DNA of 64,000 nucleotides from Okibacterium sp. HSC-33S16 (GCF_024171565.1 NZ_JALJZZ010000002.1:310001-374000), one strand, 5' to 3'. Positions 52,075 through 61,348 are shown, numbered from the stretch's first letter. Translations and numbers: made by a program. The notes: generated by a model from the sequence alone, not told the origin.

Positions 52075-53370
52075 GTGACCCAGAGTAAACCGACGATCGA
52101 ACTGTCTCGCGAGCAGCAGTACGTGTTCGATCTCATCGAAGGAACACGCGAGCACATCTTCGTCACCGGCCGCGCCGGTACCGGTAAGTCGACGCTGCTC
52201 AACCACCTCTCCTGGCGCACCGAGAAGCAGATCGTCATCTGCGCCCCCACCGGGGTTGCCGCGCTCAATGTGGGTGGGCAGACCATTCACTCGCTGTTTC
52301 GGCTGCCGATCGGCCTGATCGCCGACCACGACATCGAGCAAAACGATGCGCTCAAGAAGCTGCTCAACACAATCGACACTCTGATCATCGATGAAGTGTC
52401 CATGGTCAACGCAGACCTCATGGACGCCATCGACCGGAGTCTTCGCCAAGCCCGACAGCGTCGACACGAGCCGTTCGGCGGGGTGCAGGTGGTGCTGTTC
52501 GGCGACCCGTACCAGCTCGCGCCGGTCCCGGGACACGGCGATGAGCGCGAGTACATTGCCGACACCTACCGGTCCTTTTGGTTCTTCGACGCCAAGGTGT
52601 GGCAGGAGACGCAGCTCAAGGTGATCGAACTCACCGAGATTCACCGGCAGGCCGATTCCGACTTCAAGCACATGCTCAACGCCGTTCGGTTCGGGCAGGT
52701 TACCGCCGAGATTGCCGGCATTCTCAACTCGACCGGTGCTCGCACACCTCCCGACGACGGAACCATCACCCTGGCCACTCGCAATGACATCGTCAACCGC
52801 ATCAATGCGGCCGCGCTCGCCAAGCTGCCCGGCCGTGCGCTCAAGGCCGAGGCCGAGGTGAGCGGTGATTTTGGCAAGGCGTCCTACCCGGCAGATGAGT
52901 CGCTCGAGCTGAAGGTGGGCGCGCAGGTCATGTTCCTCCGCAACGACTCAGGCGGGGGTGGCGAGGGCCAGCGCTGGGTCAACGGCACGATCGGCACGGT
53001 CACCAAGATCGACGTCAACGTCTTCGTCGAGGTGGATGGTGAGATCTTCGAAGTTGAACCGGTGGTGTGGGAGAAGTACCGATACAGTTACCTGGCCGCG
53101 ACGAAGAAGCTCAAGAAGGAAATCGTCGCCGAGTTCACCCAGTTTCCGCTGCGGCTGGCCTGGGCTGTCACGATCCACAAGTCACAGGGCAAGACGTACG
53201 ACCGAGCCATTGTTGACCTGGGGGACCGGGCATTCAGCCCCGGGCAGACCTACGTAGCGCTGAGCCGACTGACCTCGCTCGACGGGCTCTATCTCAGCCG
53301 ACCGCTTCGCCCGCGCGACATCCTGGTCGATAAGGATGTCGAGCGCTTCATGCGCGGTATCGAACGCTGA
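52075..53370 (+). CDS. PIF1/RecD2-like AAA DNA helicase
   Basis: A protein of about 431 residues, superfamily-1B helicase. Walker A GRAGTGKSTLLNH, the CAPTGVAALNVGGQTIHSL motif, Walker B IIDEVSMVNADLMDAID, Q-GDPYQLAPVPG, and late TIHKSQGKTYDRAIVDLG with the ALSRLTSLDGLYL motif VI. This matches PIF1-like helicases that unwind G-quadruplexes or R-loops, with no nuclease domain. ATG at 52042 and 52048 are in frame but lie before or at the likely transcript start. Confidence 0.85.
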   Translation: MTQSKPTIELSREQQYVFDLIEGTREHIFVTGRAGTGKSTLLNHLSWRTEKQIVICAPTGVAALNVGGQTIHSLFRLPIGLIADHDIEQNDALKKLLNTIDTLIIDEVSMVNADLMDAIDRSLRQARQRRHEPFGGVQVVLFGDPYQLAPVPGHGDEREYIADTYRSFWFFDAKVWQETQLKVIELTEIHRQADSDFKHMLNAVRFGQVTAEIAGILNSTGARTPPDDGTITLATRNDIVNRINAAALAKLPGRALKAEAEVSGDFGKASYPADESLELKVGAQVMFLRNDSGGGGEGQRWVNGTIGTVTKIDVNVFVEVDGEIFEVEPVVWEKYRYSYLAATKKLKKEIVAEFTQFPLRLAWAVTIHKSQGKTYDRAIVDLGDRAFSPGQTYVALSRLTSLDGLYLSRPLRPRDILVDKDVERFMRGIER

Positions 53371-53377
53371 TCGCTCG

Positions 53378-55075
53378 TTAGGCGTCGGCCTTCAGCATCG
53401 CATCGCGCACCTCGCGCCGAAGCACCTTGCCGATCAGCGAACGCGGAAGATCCTCGACCACCACCACCTTCTTCGGCACTTTGTATGCGGTGAGCCCGCG
53501 ACGGCAGAAGTCGCGAACAGCCTGTTCGTCGAACGCTGCGCCCGGCTTTAATACGACAGCGGCGGCGACCTGCTCACCGCCACCCGGAAGCGGCAAACCA
53601 ACGACGGCGGCCTCACGGATATCGGGGTGGCCCATGAGAGCCAGTTCCACCTCAGACGGCGACACGTTGAAGCCGCCGGTGACGATGAGTTCCTTCACCC
53701 GGTCAACGATGGTGATGAATCCGTCGGGGGAGACCTCGACGATGTCTCCCGTGCGCAACCACCCGTCGTCGAGCAGCACGGCGGCGCTGTCGGCCGGGCG
53801 CTTCCAATAACCGGAGAACACTTGCGGTCCGCGGAGCAGCAGTTCGCCAGCCTCACCCGGCACCCGCTCGACCGTAGGATCTTCGGGGTCGACGACCCTG
53901 ATCTCGGTGCTGGGGAAGGGCACTCCTACCGTGCCGGGCCGCCGGCTCGGGCCGATCGGGTTACCGACGGCGACCGGAGATGTCTCTGTCATTCCGTAGC
54001 CCTCGACGAGCAGCCCACCGGTCGCCTCTTCCCACCGTTCGACGATGGAAACCGGCAGGCTCATCGCTCCAGAGATGGAGAAGCGGATGCCTGTCAGGTC
54101 CACTTTTCGATGCTTCGCTTCACGCTGCAAACTGTCGTAGATCGGCGGAACGGCGGGCATGAATGTGGCTGGATGCTTCGCGAAAGCCGCAAGGACGAGG
54201 TCAACATCAAACTTCGGGAAGAGCACCAGCCGCGCGCCCATGCTCATGGCGAAGGTCAGGCACAGCGTCATGCCGTACGCGTGGAAAAGAGGAAGAACGC
54301 CGTAGAAGACCTCGGCTCCTTCACGCAGGCCGGGAACCCAGGCGCGGCCCTGCTCCGCGTTCGACCGGAGGTTGAAGTGTGTGAGCATGGCGCCCTTGGG
54401 AGTACCGGTCGTTCCGCTCGTGTACTGCAGGAGAGCGAGGTCCGCGACCTGCGGTCGTGGGTGCTTCCGCCGCAACGAGCCATGAGACATGAGCTGTGAC
54501 CACGTTGTTGCACCACGAGGCCGCGACCCACTTGTCAGGGCTGCTCGCGATGAGCGCGCCTTTTTCACCGGAAGCCGGAGAGCCATTCGGGTGCCAAGAG
54601 GCATCGAGCGGGTGATGTCCACTGACACAATCGCGTCGATCGGGAGGTCGGCCGGGAAGTCGGCGACGATATCTGCGACCTTGTCCCACGCGACAACAAC
54701 CCGGGCGCCATGGTCCTCGAACTGGTGCCGGAGTTCGCGTGCCGTGTAGAGCGGATTGTGCTCAACCACGACGGCACCCAAGCGAAGTGCGGCATAAAAG
54801 GCGACGACGTGCTCAGGACAGTTGGGCAAGACCAGCGCCACCCGGTCGCCCTTGGTGACGCCGAGACGACGCAGTCCTTCAGCGGCGCGATTGATGTCGG
54901 CACCAAGCTCGCCGTAGGTCATGCTCTTGCCGAAGAACTCGAGAGCGGGTTTCGACCGGAAGCGGCTGACAGCGTCCTCAATCATGTCGACCAAGGAACC
55001 AGTCGGAAGCTCGATCTCGTGTGGGACTCCGGGAGCGTATGCGTCCAGCCAGGGCTTGGTGTCGAAAGAGGTCAC
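53378..55075 (-). CDS. Long-chain fatty acid-CoA ligase
   Basis: A 565-residue AMP-forming acyl-CoA synthetase. AMP motif LQYTSGTTGTPKGAMLTH, then YGMTETSPVAVGNP, the WLRTGDIVEVSPDGFITIVD hinge and GGFNVSPSEVE with the catalytic Lys in the RSLIGKVLRRE end. It activates long-chain fatty acids for beta-oxidation or lipid synthesis. GTG start with AAGGAG. It follows heme oxygenase by 45 bp in the same direction. Confidence 0.88.
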   Translation of the reverse strand: MTSFDTKPWLDAYAPGVPHEIELPTGSLVDMIEDAVSRFRSKPALEFFGKSMTYGELGADINRAAEGLRRLGVTKGDRVALVLPNCPEHVVAFYAALRLGAVVVEHNPLYTARELRHQFEDHGARVVVAWDKVADIVADFPADLPIDAIVSVDITRSMPLGTRMALRLPVKKARSSRAALTSGSRPRGATTWSQLMSHGSLRRKHPRPQVADLALLQYTSGTTGTPKGAMLTHFNLRSNAEQGRAWVPGLREGAEVFYGVLPLFHAYGMTLCLTFAMSMGARLVLFPKFDVDLVLAAFAKHPATFMPAVPPIYDSLQREAKHRKVDLTGIRFSISGAMSLPVSIVERWEEATGGLLVEGYGMTETSPVAVGNPIGPSRRPGTVGVPFPSTEIRVVDPEDPTVERVPGEAGELLLRGPQVFSGYWKRPADSAAVLLDDGWLRTGDIVEVSPDGFITIVDRVKELIVTGGFNVSPSEVELALMGHPDIREAAVVGLPLPGGGEQVAAAVVLKPGAAFDEQAVRDFCRRGLTAYKVPKKVVVVEDLPRSLIGKVLRREVRDAMLKADA

Positions 55076-55120
55076 GCTTCTCCTTGTGGGTCGGGATCAG
55101 AGCCGTCGGGCGACGAGCGG

Positions 55121-55771
55121 TCAGGCGACGTGCGTTGCCTTGGCCCGCGATAGGTCAACGAACAGATCGGTGTTGAACTGATAGGCGGCACGCACTTCGT
55201 CAATGACGCGGGTGCGCTCGTCCTCATCCCACGGTACGGCGTCCAACTGGTCGCGATAGGTGTCTTTGAAACGCTTGGGCTCAGCGATATCGCCGAAAAG
55301 GTAGAAGCCGACGCCGTTGGTCTCGAACCCGAACTGACGTTGCATGAGGGTTCGGATGACCTGGCCACCGGACAAGTCACCGAGGTAGCGGGTGTAGTGG
55401 TGGGCAACGAAGCCGCCCGCCCAGACGCTCGCGACCTGCCGAATTCGTTCGACGTATGCGACGGTGGTTGGCAGCGGTACGACTTGCTCGCGCCAGTTCT
55501 CGCCGATGAGGAAACGGAGATCCTCCTCGATCGCGGGCAGCCGCGTGAGCTTGTCTGAGATGAACGGGGCCGCGACCGGATCGTTCTTCATTCGCTCAGT
55601 TGCCGCTTCGAGTGCCTGGTAGATGAAGTAGTGCTGCACCACGAGAGCGATGTAGTCGTCGACTGTTCCCTTGCCGCGCATCAAATCACCCATGAAGTCG
55701 GCGCCTTCGCTGTCGGAGTGACTGGTGCGCGTGCGCTCGCGGAGCTCCTGCGAGAACGGGATTACTGGCAT
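55121..55771 (-). CDS. hmuO: Heme oxygenase (biliverdin-producing)
   Basis: A 216-residue HmuO-type heme oxygenase that opens heme to biliverdin, CO and Fe2+. Proximal His in RERTRTSHSDSEGADFMGD (about 20) and the distal-helix Gly motif YLGDLSGGQVI (about 135) are present. GGAG precedes the ATG, and a DtxR/IdeR-like iron box lies 24 nt upstream, so it should be made under iron limitation. Confidence 0.92.
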   Translation of the reverse strand: MPVIPFSQELRERTRTSHSDSEGADFMGDLMRGKGTVDDYIALVVQHYFIYQALEAATERMKNDPVAAPFISDKLTRLPAIEEDLRFLIGENWREQVVPLPTTVAYVERIRQVASVWAGGFVAHHYTRYLGDLSGGQVIRTLMQRQFGFETNGVGFYLFGDIAEPKRFKDTYRDQLDAVPWDEDERTRVIDEVRAAYQFNTDLFVDLSRAKATHVA

Positions 55772-55794
55772 CGTCGACTCCGTCGGTCAGGCGG

Positions 55795-55808
55795 TTAGGG
55801 TGGCCTAA
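55795..55808. promoter_or_regulatory. DtxR/IdeR-type iron box before heme oxygenase
   Basis: TTAGG-GTGG-CCTAA, a palindrome that matches the core of the DtxR/IdeR consensus TTAGG..CCTAA. Confidence 0.65.
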
Positions 55809-55839
55809 GTATAGCGTGACGGCCTTGGCCGTTAGACGG

Positions 55840-56397
55840 TCAGTGCCCGGAATGACGGTTCGGGACCGATTGCTGCGCTGGTCCGTGGCCGTGTTCGCCG
55901 TGTGGGACAGCGAAGCTCCCCGCGTTGGTGGCGGCAAGGGCAGGAGTCACAATGCCGGCGACAGCAGCGGCACCGAGCAGCATGCCGATAAGGAAGCGGC
56001 CGGGGCGCGGATGGCGCGCCCGCGACGGTCGCGCAGAACGAGATCGTTCCGCGCGCCGCCGGGCGGTCAGGGAGAGCGCCACTGCGAGGTTCAACAGTGA
56101 CGCTGCCGCCAGCGGCCCGAGGGGAAGAGCGGTGATCGCCCCGGGTACTCCGCCCACGACGCGAACAACGGTCACCAAACCCCACAGTGCGATCGGCAGG
56201 AGTGCGACAACCAGCGCCGCGTTCGGTGCGATCGCGCGACCTCGAGCCAGAACGGAAATTGCCCAGACGAGCTCGGCAAGCCCGAGCGTCACCAGAACAA
56301 TTGCCACCGGCAGGGGCGAGCCTGCTCCCATCGCGAGATGGATCAGACCCGCCCCGAGCCCCGTGAGGGCTGTGACGCTTCTCAGTGTTTCGGGCAT
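55840..56397 (-). CDS. Multi-pass membrane protein with His-rich C-terminus
   Basis: A 185-residue protein with 4-5 transmembrane helices (VTALTGLGAGLIHLAMGAGS, VAIVLVTLGLAELVWAISVL, APNAALVVALLPIALWGLVT) followed by an Arg-rich loop (RRRAERSRSARPSRARHPRP), another hydrophobic segment and the tail HGEHGHGPAQQSVPNRHSGH. His residues could bind metal. The ATG overlaps the stop of the DUF4383 gene (TAATG), so it is coupled to it. Confidence 0.65.
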   Translation of the reverse strand: MPETLRSVTALTGLGAGLIHLAMGAGSPLPVAIVLVTLGLAELVWAISVLARGRAIAPNAALVVALLPIALWGLVTVVRVVGGVPGAITALPLGPLAAASLLNLAVALSLTARRRAERSRSARPSRARHPRPGRFLIGMLLGAAAVAGIVTPALAATNAGSFAVPHGEHGHGPAQQSVPNRHSGH

Positions 56398-56813
56398 TAC
56401 GCCTGAACCGTGCGGGGCGAACGTGTCGCTTTGTCCGCCGTCAGTCCGACGCCAAGCAGCACGATGGCGCTGCCGAGGTGGAGGAAGTGGTCTGCTGTGT
56501 TCAGCGCAAGGATGTTGAAGGACGTGTCGACGAGGAAGAAGCCAACGATTCCGAGCAGCAGGTAGGCGGCTCCGACCACGGTGTTGACGGTTTTCGAGGC
56601 CGGGACGGTTGAGACACCGGCGATGAGGAGCGCGAGACCAATGAGCAGGTGCGCGATGTTGTGCAGTGGGTTGACCGCAAAAATGCCGAGGAGAAGATTT
56701 CCCTCGGTCGCGATGATGTTGAGCCCGCCGGTCACGGCAAATCCGAGCACTCCGACAAGGAGATAGACAGCACCGAAGACAGTGGCGAGAAGGCGGTTGG
56801 GTGAGTTTCTCAT
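56397..56813 (-). CDS. DUF4383 domain membrane protein
   Basis: A 138-residue protein of four transmembrane helices (LLATVFGAVYLLVGVLGFAV, IAHLLIGLALLIAGVSTVP, VVGAAYLLLGIVGFFLVDT, GSAIVLLGVGLTADKATRSP) typical of the actinobacterial DUF4383. The HNIAHLLIG and NTADHFLHLG motifs mark the family. AGGAGGAACC precedes the ATG. Confidence 0.82.
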   Translation of the reverse strand: MRNSPNRLLATVFGAVYLLVGVLGFAVTGGLNIIATEGNLLLGIFAVNPLHNIAHLLIGLALLIAGVSTVPASKTVNTVVGAAYLLLGIVGFFLVDTSFNILALNTADHFLHLGSAIVLLGVGLTADKATRSPRTVQA

Positions 56814-56914
56814 GGTTCCTCCTGGGTTGGGTTCGGCAAATGCCGTACCCCATCCATTCGGACCCGTGCCGCGATGAGTTTGGTCTCGGGCGAAATTAGG
56901 TGACGTCGATCCTG

Positions 56915-57217
56915 TTAGTGGGCGCGCGCAGGGACCCCGAGCCGCGTGCAGGCAGCGTCGTAAAGCACGACAACTTCGCGTCGGATTTCCGCACGTTCCG
57001 TCACCGGAACAGACCACGGCACAACAGCGTCGCTCTCGGCACCGTTCACGGTGACCCGCCAGGTCCCGCCGGCACCATCGAGGCCCACCATGGTGGCTGC
57101 TTGGGCGTCGGGGCTGACGAATGCCTTCGCGATGAGGAGGTTGTCATCCGTGTGGTCGGTATTCATGTGGCGGAGCACGGCGGCGACGACGTTCTCGTCA
57201 AAGGTGTGGGCTGTCAT
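56915..57217 (-). CDS. DUF2470 domain protein
   Basis: A 100-residue DUF2470 protein: FDENVVAAVLRHMNTDHTDD, then NLLIAKAFVSP and VVPWSVPVTERAEIRREVVV. In other proteins DUF2470 is the C-terminal part of HugZ-like heme-degrading or pyridoxamine oxidase-like enzymes; here it stands alone. Proximity to heme oxygenase fits a heme role, but the gap genes are unrelated. ATG 57235 (18 nt earlier) is an alternative. Confidence 0.75.
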   Translation of the reverse strand: MTAHTFDENVVAAVLRHMNTDHTDDNLLIAKAFVSPDAQAATMVGLDGAGGTWRVTVNGAESDAVVPWSVPVTERAEIRREVVVLYDAACTRLGVPARAH

Positions 57218-57349
57218 GCCCTTATCCCAGTGCATGCGCTCGCCGACTGTCAATCTGGCGGGGGATACCACGGATCCGGTGACGTGCGCGAGGGCTGGCC
57301 CGTGACCCAGCGCGTCCCTATGCTCGGGGAAACCCGAAAGGCGGACTCT

Positions 57350-58303
57350 GTGATTCTTGGTTTCCACGCATCCCACGAACAAATTCACCCCAGGCAGCTC
57401 CTTGACGCCGTCATCAAGGCTGAAGAGGTCGGTTTCCAGGCGGCCATGTGCTCGGACCACTTCGCACCGTGGAGTTCTCGTCAGGGAGAATCGGGTTTCG
57501 CCTGGTCGTGGCTGGGCGCTGCGCTTCAGGCCACCAACCTCAAGATCGGTGTGGTCAACGCCCCGGGCCAGCGCTACCACCCGGCGGTCATCGCCCAAGC
57601 CGCCGCGACGCTCGAAGCCATGTACCCGGGCCGGTTCTGGGCGGCACTCGGCTCCGGCGAGAACATGAACGAGCACATCACCGGCGATGTCTGGCCGCGC
57701 AAGAGTCTCCGCAACGAGCGCCTTCGGGAGAGCGTCGAGGTCATGCACCGACTGCTCGCGGGTGAGGAGGTGAGCCACAGCGGTCTCGTCACCGTTGACC
57801 GTGCGCAGCTCTGGACACTGCCCGACACGCCACCTCCGCTGTTGGGCGCGGCCACCAGCCCCGAGACCGCCGCATTCGTTGCGCCGTGGGTTGACGGCTT
57901 GGCCACCGTGCTGCAGGATCCGGACTCCCTCCGCCAGGTGATCGACGCGTACCGGGGCGCCGGCGGCAGCGGTCCCGTCGTCCTTCAGGTTCACCTCAGC
58001 TACGCGTCCACCGACGATGAAGCCCAGGCCATCGCTCACGACCAATGGCGCACGAACGTTTTTGCGCCCCCGCTCTCGTGGGACATCGATACTCCGCAGG
58101 GTTTCGATGAAGCGGCTCGATTTGTCCAGCCCGCCGATCTGTCGGCGAATGTTTTGATATCGGCGGATGCTGCGTGGCACGCCGCGAAAATTGCCGAACT
58201 TTTCGAGCTGGGTTTCGATGAAATCTATCTTCACCACGTCGGTAAGGAACAGGACACGTTCCTCGATGTCTTCGGCGACCGTGTGGTTGGACAGTTCCGA
58301 TGA
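57350..58303 (+). CDS. Luciferase-like flavin oxidoreductase (TIGR03885-type)
   Basis: A 317-residue LLM-class FMN enzyme: VILGFHASHEQIHPRQLLDA, AAMCSDHFAPW, GVVNAPGQRYHPAVIAQAAA, RFWAALGSGENMNEHITGD and a late FDEIYLHHVGKEQDTFLDVF. This matches the non-F420 branch of the family. Neighbouring TreS-like GH13 overlaps its stop by 4 nt (ATGA), so they are coupled; the functional link is not understood. GTG at 57350 has GAAAGG at 8 nt; ATG 57320 is an alternative. Confidence 0.8.
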   Translation: MILGFHASHEQIHPRQLLDAVIKAEEVGFQAAMCSDHFAPWSSRQGESGFAWSWLGAALQATNLKIGVVNAPGQRYHPAVIAQAAATLEAMYPGRFWAALGSGENMNEHITGDVWPRKSLRNERLRESVEVMHRLLAGEEVSHSGLVTVDRAQLWTLPDTPPPLLGAATSPETAAFVAPWVDGLATVLQDPDSLRQVIDAYRGAGGSGPVVLQVHLSYASTDDEAQAIAHDQWRTNVFAPPLSWDIDTPQGFDEAARFVQPADLSANVLISADAAWHAAKIAELFELGFDEIYLHHVGKEQDTFLDVFGDRVVGQFR

Positions 58304-59982
58304 GGGACATGAAGACCACAGACACGGCTGACCTGTGGTGGAAGAACGCCGTCGTCTATTGCCTCGACGTCGAAACTTTCCTGGATTGGAACAACGATGG
58401 CGTTGGTGACTTCGCCGGGCTCGCCCAGCGCATCGATTACCTGTCCGAGCTGGGGGTCACCTGCCTCTGGCTGATGCCGTTTTACCCGACTCCGGATCGG
58501 GATGACGGCTATGACATCACCGACTTCTACGGGGTGGACTCGCGGCTGGGTCACCATGGCGACCTCGTCGAAGTGCTCCGCATGGCGAAGGACCGGGGCA
58601 TCCGTGTCATTGCCGACCTCGTGGTCAACCACACCTCGGATCGGCACCCCTGGTTCACGGCGTCACGGTCGAGCGTCGACTCGCCGTACCGCCACTTCTA
58701 CGTGTGGCGCTCTGAGCCACCGAAGGACCAGCCGCAGACCGTATTCCCCGGCGAGGAGTCAGGCATCTGGGAACTCGACGAGAAGACCGGCGAGTACTAC
58801 CTTCACCGGTTCTACCGGCACCAACCCGATCTCAACGTCGAGAACCCCGCGGTGCGCGAGGAGATCGCCAAGATCATGGGCTTCTGGCTCGAGCTGGGGC
58901 TCAGCGGCTTCCGCGTCGACGCCGTACCGTTTTTTATCGAGGGTGACCCCGGCAGCGCCTCCGGCGATGAGTATGGCGACCCGCACTCCTACTTGAAGTC
59001 TTTGCGGGCGTTCCTCGGGCGGCGCACAGGTGACGGCATTCTCCTCGGCGAAGTTAACCTGCCGCGTGAGGAACAGGTGACGTTCTTCGGTGGTGAGGCT
59101 CTCGACGAGCTCACCATGCAGTTCGACTTCGTGGCGATGCAGAAGTTCTATCTCTCGCTGGCCCGGGAAGACGCCTCTCCACTGGCCGAGGCGCTCACAA
59201 CTCGGCCGGAGCTCGGCCGCCCGGCGCAGTGGGCAAACTTTCTCCGCAACCACGATGAACTCACCCTCGACAAGCTCACCGACGACGAACGGGAGGAAGT
59301 TTTTACCGCCTTTGCTCCCGACGACGATATGCGGGTCTACGGGCGGGGCATCGTGCGTCGCCTGCCCACGATGCTCGGCGGCGACCCGCGCCGCATCCGC
59401 ATGGCGTACAGCCTGCTGTTCTCGCTCCCTGGCACCCCGGTCCTGTTTTACGGCGAGGAGATCGGCATGGGCGAGAACCTCGCGATCGGTGGTCGCGAAG
59501 CCGTGCGTTCACCGATGCAATGGACGCCCGAAAAGAACGGCGGGTTCTCCCAGGCGCAGGCGCGGCGCCTCACCGCTCCGGTCACCGGAGACGGCTATGG
59601 CCCTCAATTCGTCAATGTCGCTGAGCAGCGCCACGACCCTGACTCGCTGCTCAGCTTCATCCGCACCCTCATTCGCCTCTACCGCAACTCATCGGAAATC
59701 GGCTGGGGTGCGTTCGAGGTCCTCGACCAACCGCACAGCGCGGTCCTCGCCCACACCGTCAGCGCGGCAGAGGGGCGCATGGTGGCGCTGCACAACTTCA
59801 GCCCCAACGCGGTCAGCATTCCGCTGACCATTCCGAAAGCGGATGCCGCCACGCGCCTCGTCGATCTCCTCGGCACCGGTGATGTGGCGCTCTCCGACAC
59901 GGGGAGCACCGACGTCGAACTCGAGGGTTACGGCTATCGCTGGCTGCGGGTCATCGACCCCGGCAGCCGGCGACTGTATTGA
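58300..59982 (+). CDS. GH13 alpha-amylase family protein, trehalose-synthase-like
   Basis: A 560-residue GH13 enzyme. Domain A regions: DDGYDITDFYGVDSRLG, VIADLVVNHTSDRHPWF, catalytic Asp in SGFRVDAVPFF, Glu in ILLGEVNLP, and NFLRNHDELTLDKL (transition-state Asp). C-terminal beta domain present. Arrangement and length match trehalose synthase (maltose to trehalose); other alpha-glucosyl activities remain possible. Its ATG overlaps the oxidoreductase stop. Confidence 0.83.
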   Translation: MRDMKTTDTADLWWKNAVVYCLDVETFLDWNNDGVGDFAGLAQRIDYLSELGVTCLWLMPFYPTPDRDDGYDITDFYGVDSRLGHHGDLVEVLRMAKDRGIRVIADLVVNHTSDRHPWFTASRSSVDSPYRHFYVWRSEPPKDQPQTVFPGEESGIWELDEKTGEYYLHRFYRHQPDLNVENPAVREEIAKIMGFWLELGLSGFRVDAVPFFIEGDPGSASGDEYGDPHSYLKSLRAFLGRRTGDGILLGEVNLPREEQVTFFGGEALDELTMQFDFVAMQKFYLSLAREDASPLAEALTTRPELGRPAQWANFLRNHDELTLDKLTDDEREEVFTAFAPDDDMRVYGRGIVRRLPTMLGGDPRRIRMAYSLLFSLPGTPVLFYGEEIGMGENLAIGGREAVRSPMQWTPEKNGGFSQAQARRLTAPVTGDGYGPQFVNVAEQRHDPDSLLSFIRTLIRLYRNSSEIGWGAFEVLDQPHSAVLAHTVSAAEGRMVALHNFSPNAVSIPLTIPKADAATRLVDLLGTGDVALSDTGSTDVELEGYGYRWLRVIDPGSRRLY

Positions 59983-60041
59983 TCAGATAACGGAATGCTT
60001 ACGGTGCTCGCTGGTCCCCAACTGGGGGACACGGCTCGGGA

Positions 60042-60047
60042 TAGACT
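60042..60047 (+). promoter_or_regulatory. -10 box of beta-lactamase-like gene
   Basis: TAGACT. A transcript from near 60054 would give a 23-nt leader with CAGGGGG before the ATG at 60077. Confidence 0.45.
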
Positions 60048-60076
60048 CCCCACCTGTACGGCCGTCAGGGGGATGG

Positions 60077-61348
60077 ATGAGAACTCACACTGTGCGACAC
60101 GTCGCAGCACTCGTTCTTGCAACGAGCCTGATCGCCGGTCTTGCCGCCTGCTCCGGACCGGTCAAGGCATCCGTCGATTTCCCTGAGCAAGCCTCGGGCG
60201 ACCTTCCTGCGGCAACCACGGAACAGCTCGACGCGGCGCTGGCCAACGGCATGGCGCTCAGCGCGGCACCGGGCGCGATCGCGGGTGTGTGGGCACCGTG
60301 GTCCGGTCACTGGACATCGGCGGCCGGAACCGTCGCGCCCGGCGGAGCACCGATGGCGCCAGACATGCACTTTAGAATCGGCGACAACACCAAGCCGATG
60401 ACCTGTGACGTGCTGTTCTCACTGGTCGACGCCGACAGGATGTCGCTCGATGACCAGGTATCGGAACACGTGCCAGGTGTGGTCGGAGTTGATGGCCTCA
60501 CCCTCGGCCAGCTCTGCCAAAGCACATCGGGACTCGGCGACTACGCGTCGCAGCTGAAGCAGTACTTCGCCACCAACCCCCAGCGCCTCTGGACGCCGAT
60601 GGAGCTCGTGTCTCACGGAGTGTCCTTCCCCACAACAGGAGCGCCCGGGGCGAAGTATGCCTCGTCAAACACCAACTACGTGCTGCTCGGCCTCGTGCTT
60701 GAGGCAGCCACCCACTCGAGCATGGCGACGCTCCTCAACGACCAGGTGTTCGAGCGGTTGGGGCTCGAGAATACGTCGTTCCCCGGCCCGCAGGACGTCG
60801 CCCTGCCTGCGCCGTTCGCACCCGGCTGGGAGATCCCGCGCCAGCCGGACGGGACCCTCGCCTGCGACGCGCCGACCGATGAGTCGAAACTGTCGAACTC
60901 GATGGTCTTCTCGGCGGGCGGTGTGGTCTCGACCATCGACGACCTCAAGCAGTATGTGCAGGCTCTCGCGGCCGGCGCGCTGCATACGGACGCAACCGAC
61001 GAGGAGGCCTGGAAGACCGTACCCATCGCCGACGACGCCCCGGCGTGGCAGGGGTACGGTCCGGGTGCGCTGCAGATGGGGCCCATGCGTGGCCAGGCCG
61101 GCTACATTCCCGGGCATCTGTCGGCGATGCTCGCCGATCCCGAGTCTGGGCTCACCGTTGTGGTGATGCTCAACAACTCGACGGCCGGCAAGGAGTTCGC
61201 CCAGCTGCTCGCCATGAAACTCGCCGCCATCGCGTTGAAGTCGGCACCGGCCGACGGGCGCGAACGACCGGCAACCGGACTTCCGTGGTCGGAAGAGCAG
61301 ATGAGCGAGCAGCTCACCGCGCGCGGTATCTGCCAGCCCGCAGCCTGA
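60077..61348 (+). CDS. Beta-lactamase-fold lipoprotein lacking the catalytic residues
   Basis: A 423-residue serine beta-lactamase/DD-peptidase-fold protein. Signal peptide with lipobox LAAC (Cys about 25). The SxxK motif reads FRIGDNTKPMT: Asp103 replaces the nucleophile Ser, Lys106 stays. The YSN motif reads YASSNTNY: Ser196 replaces Tyr. The HTG motif reads MRGQAGYIPG: no His. All three catalytic elements are thus altered, so the enzyme activity is probably lost and the protein may bind cell-wall peptides. Two other Cys are present (TCDVL, GICQPA). The rest of the fold (YVLLGLVLEAATHSSMATLL) is intact. Confidence 0.83.
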   Translation: MRTHTVRHVAALVLATSLIAGLAACSGPVKASVDFPEQASGDLPAATTEQLDAALANGMALSAAPGAIAGVWAPWSGHWTSAAGTVAPGGAPMAPDMHFRIGDNTKPMTCDVLFSLVDADRMSLDDQVSEHVPGVVGVDGLTLGQLCQSTSGLGDYASQLKQYFATNPQRLWTPMELVSHGVSFPTTGAPGAKYASSNTNYVLLGLVLEAATHSSMATLLNDQVFERLGLENTSFPGPQDVALPAPFAPGWEIPRQPDGTLACDAPTDESKLSNSMVFSAGGVVSTIDDLKQYVQALAAGALHTDATDEEAWKTVPIADDAPAWQGYGPGALQMGPMRGQAGYIPGHLSAMLADPESGLTVVVMLNNSTAGKEFAQLLAMKLAAIALKSAPADGRERPATGLPWSEEQMSEQLTARGICQPAA

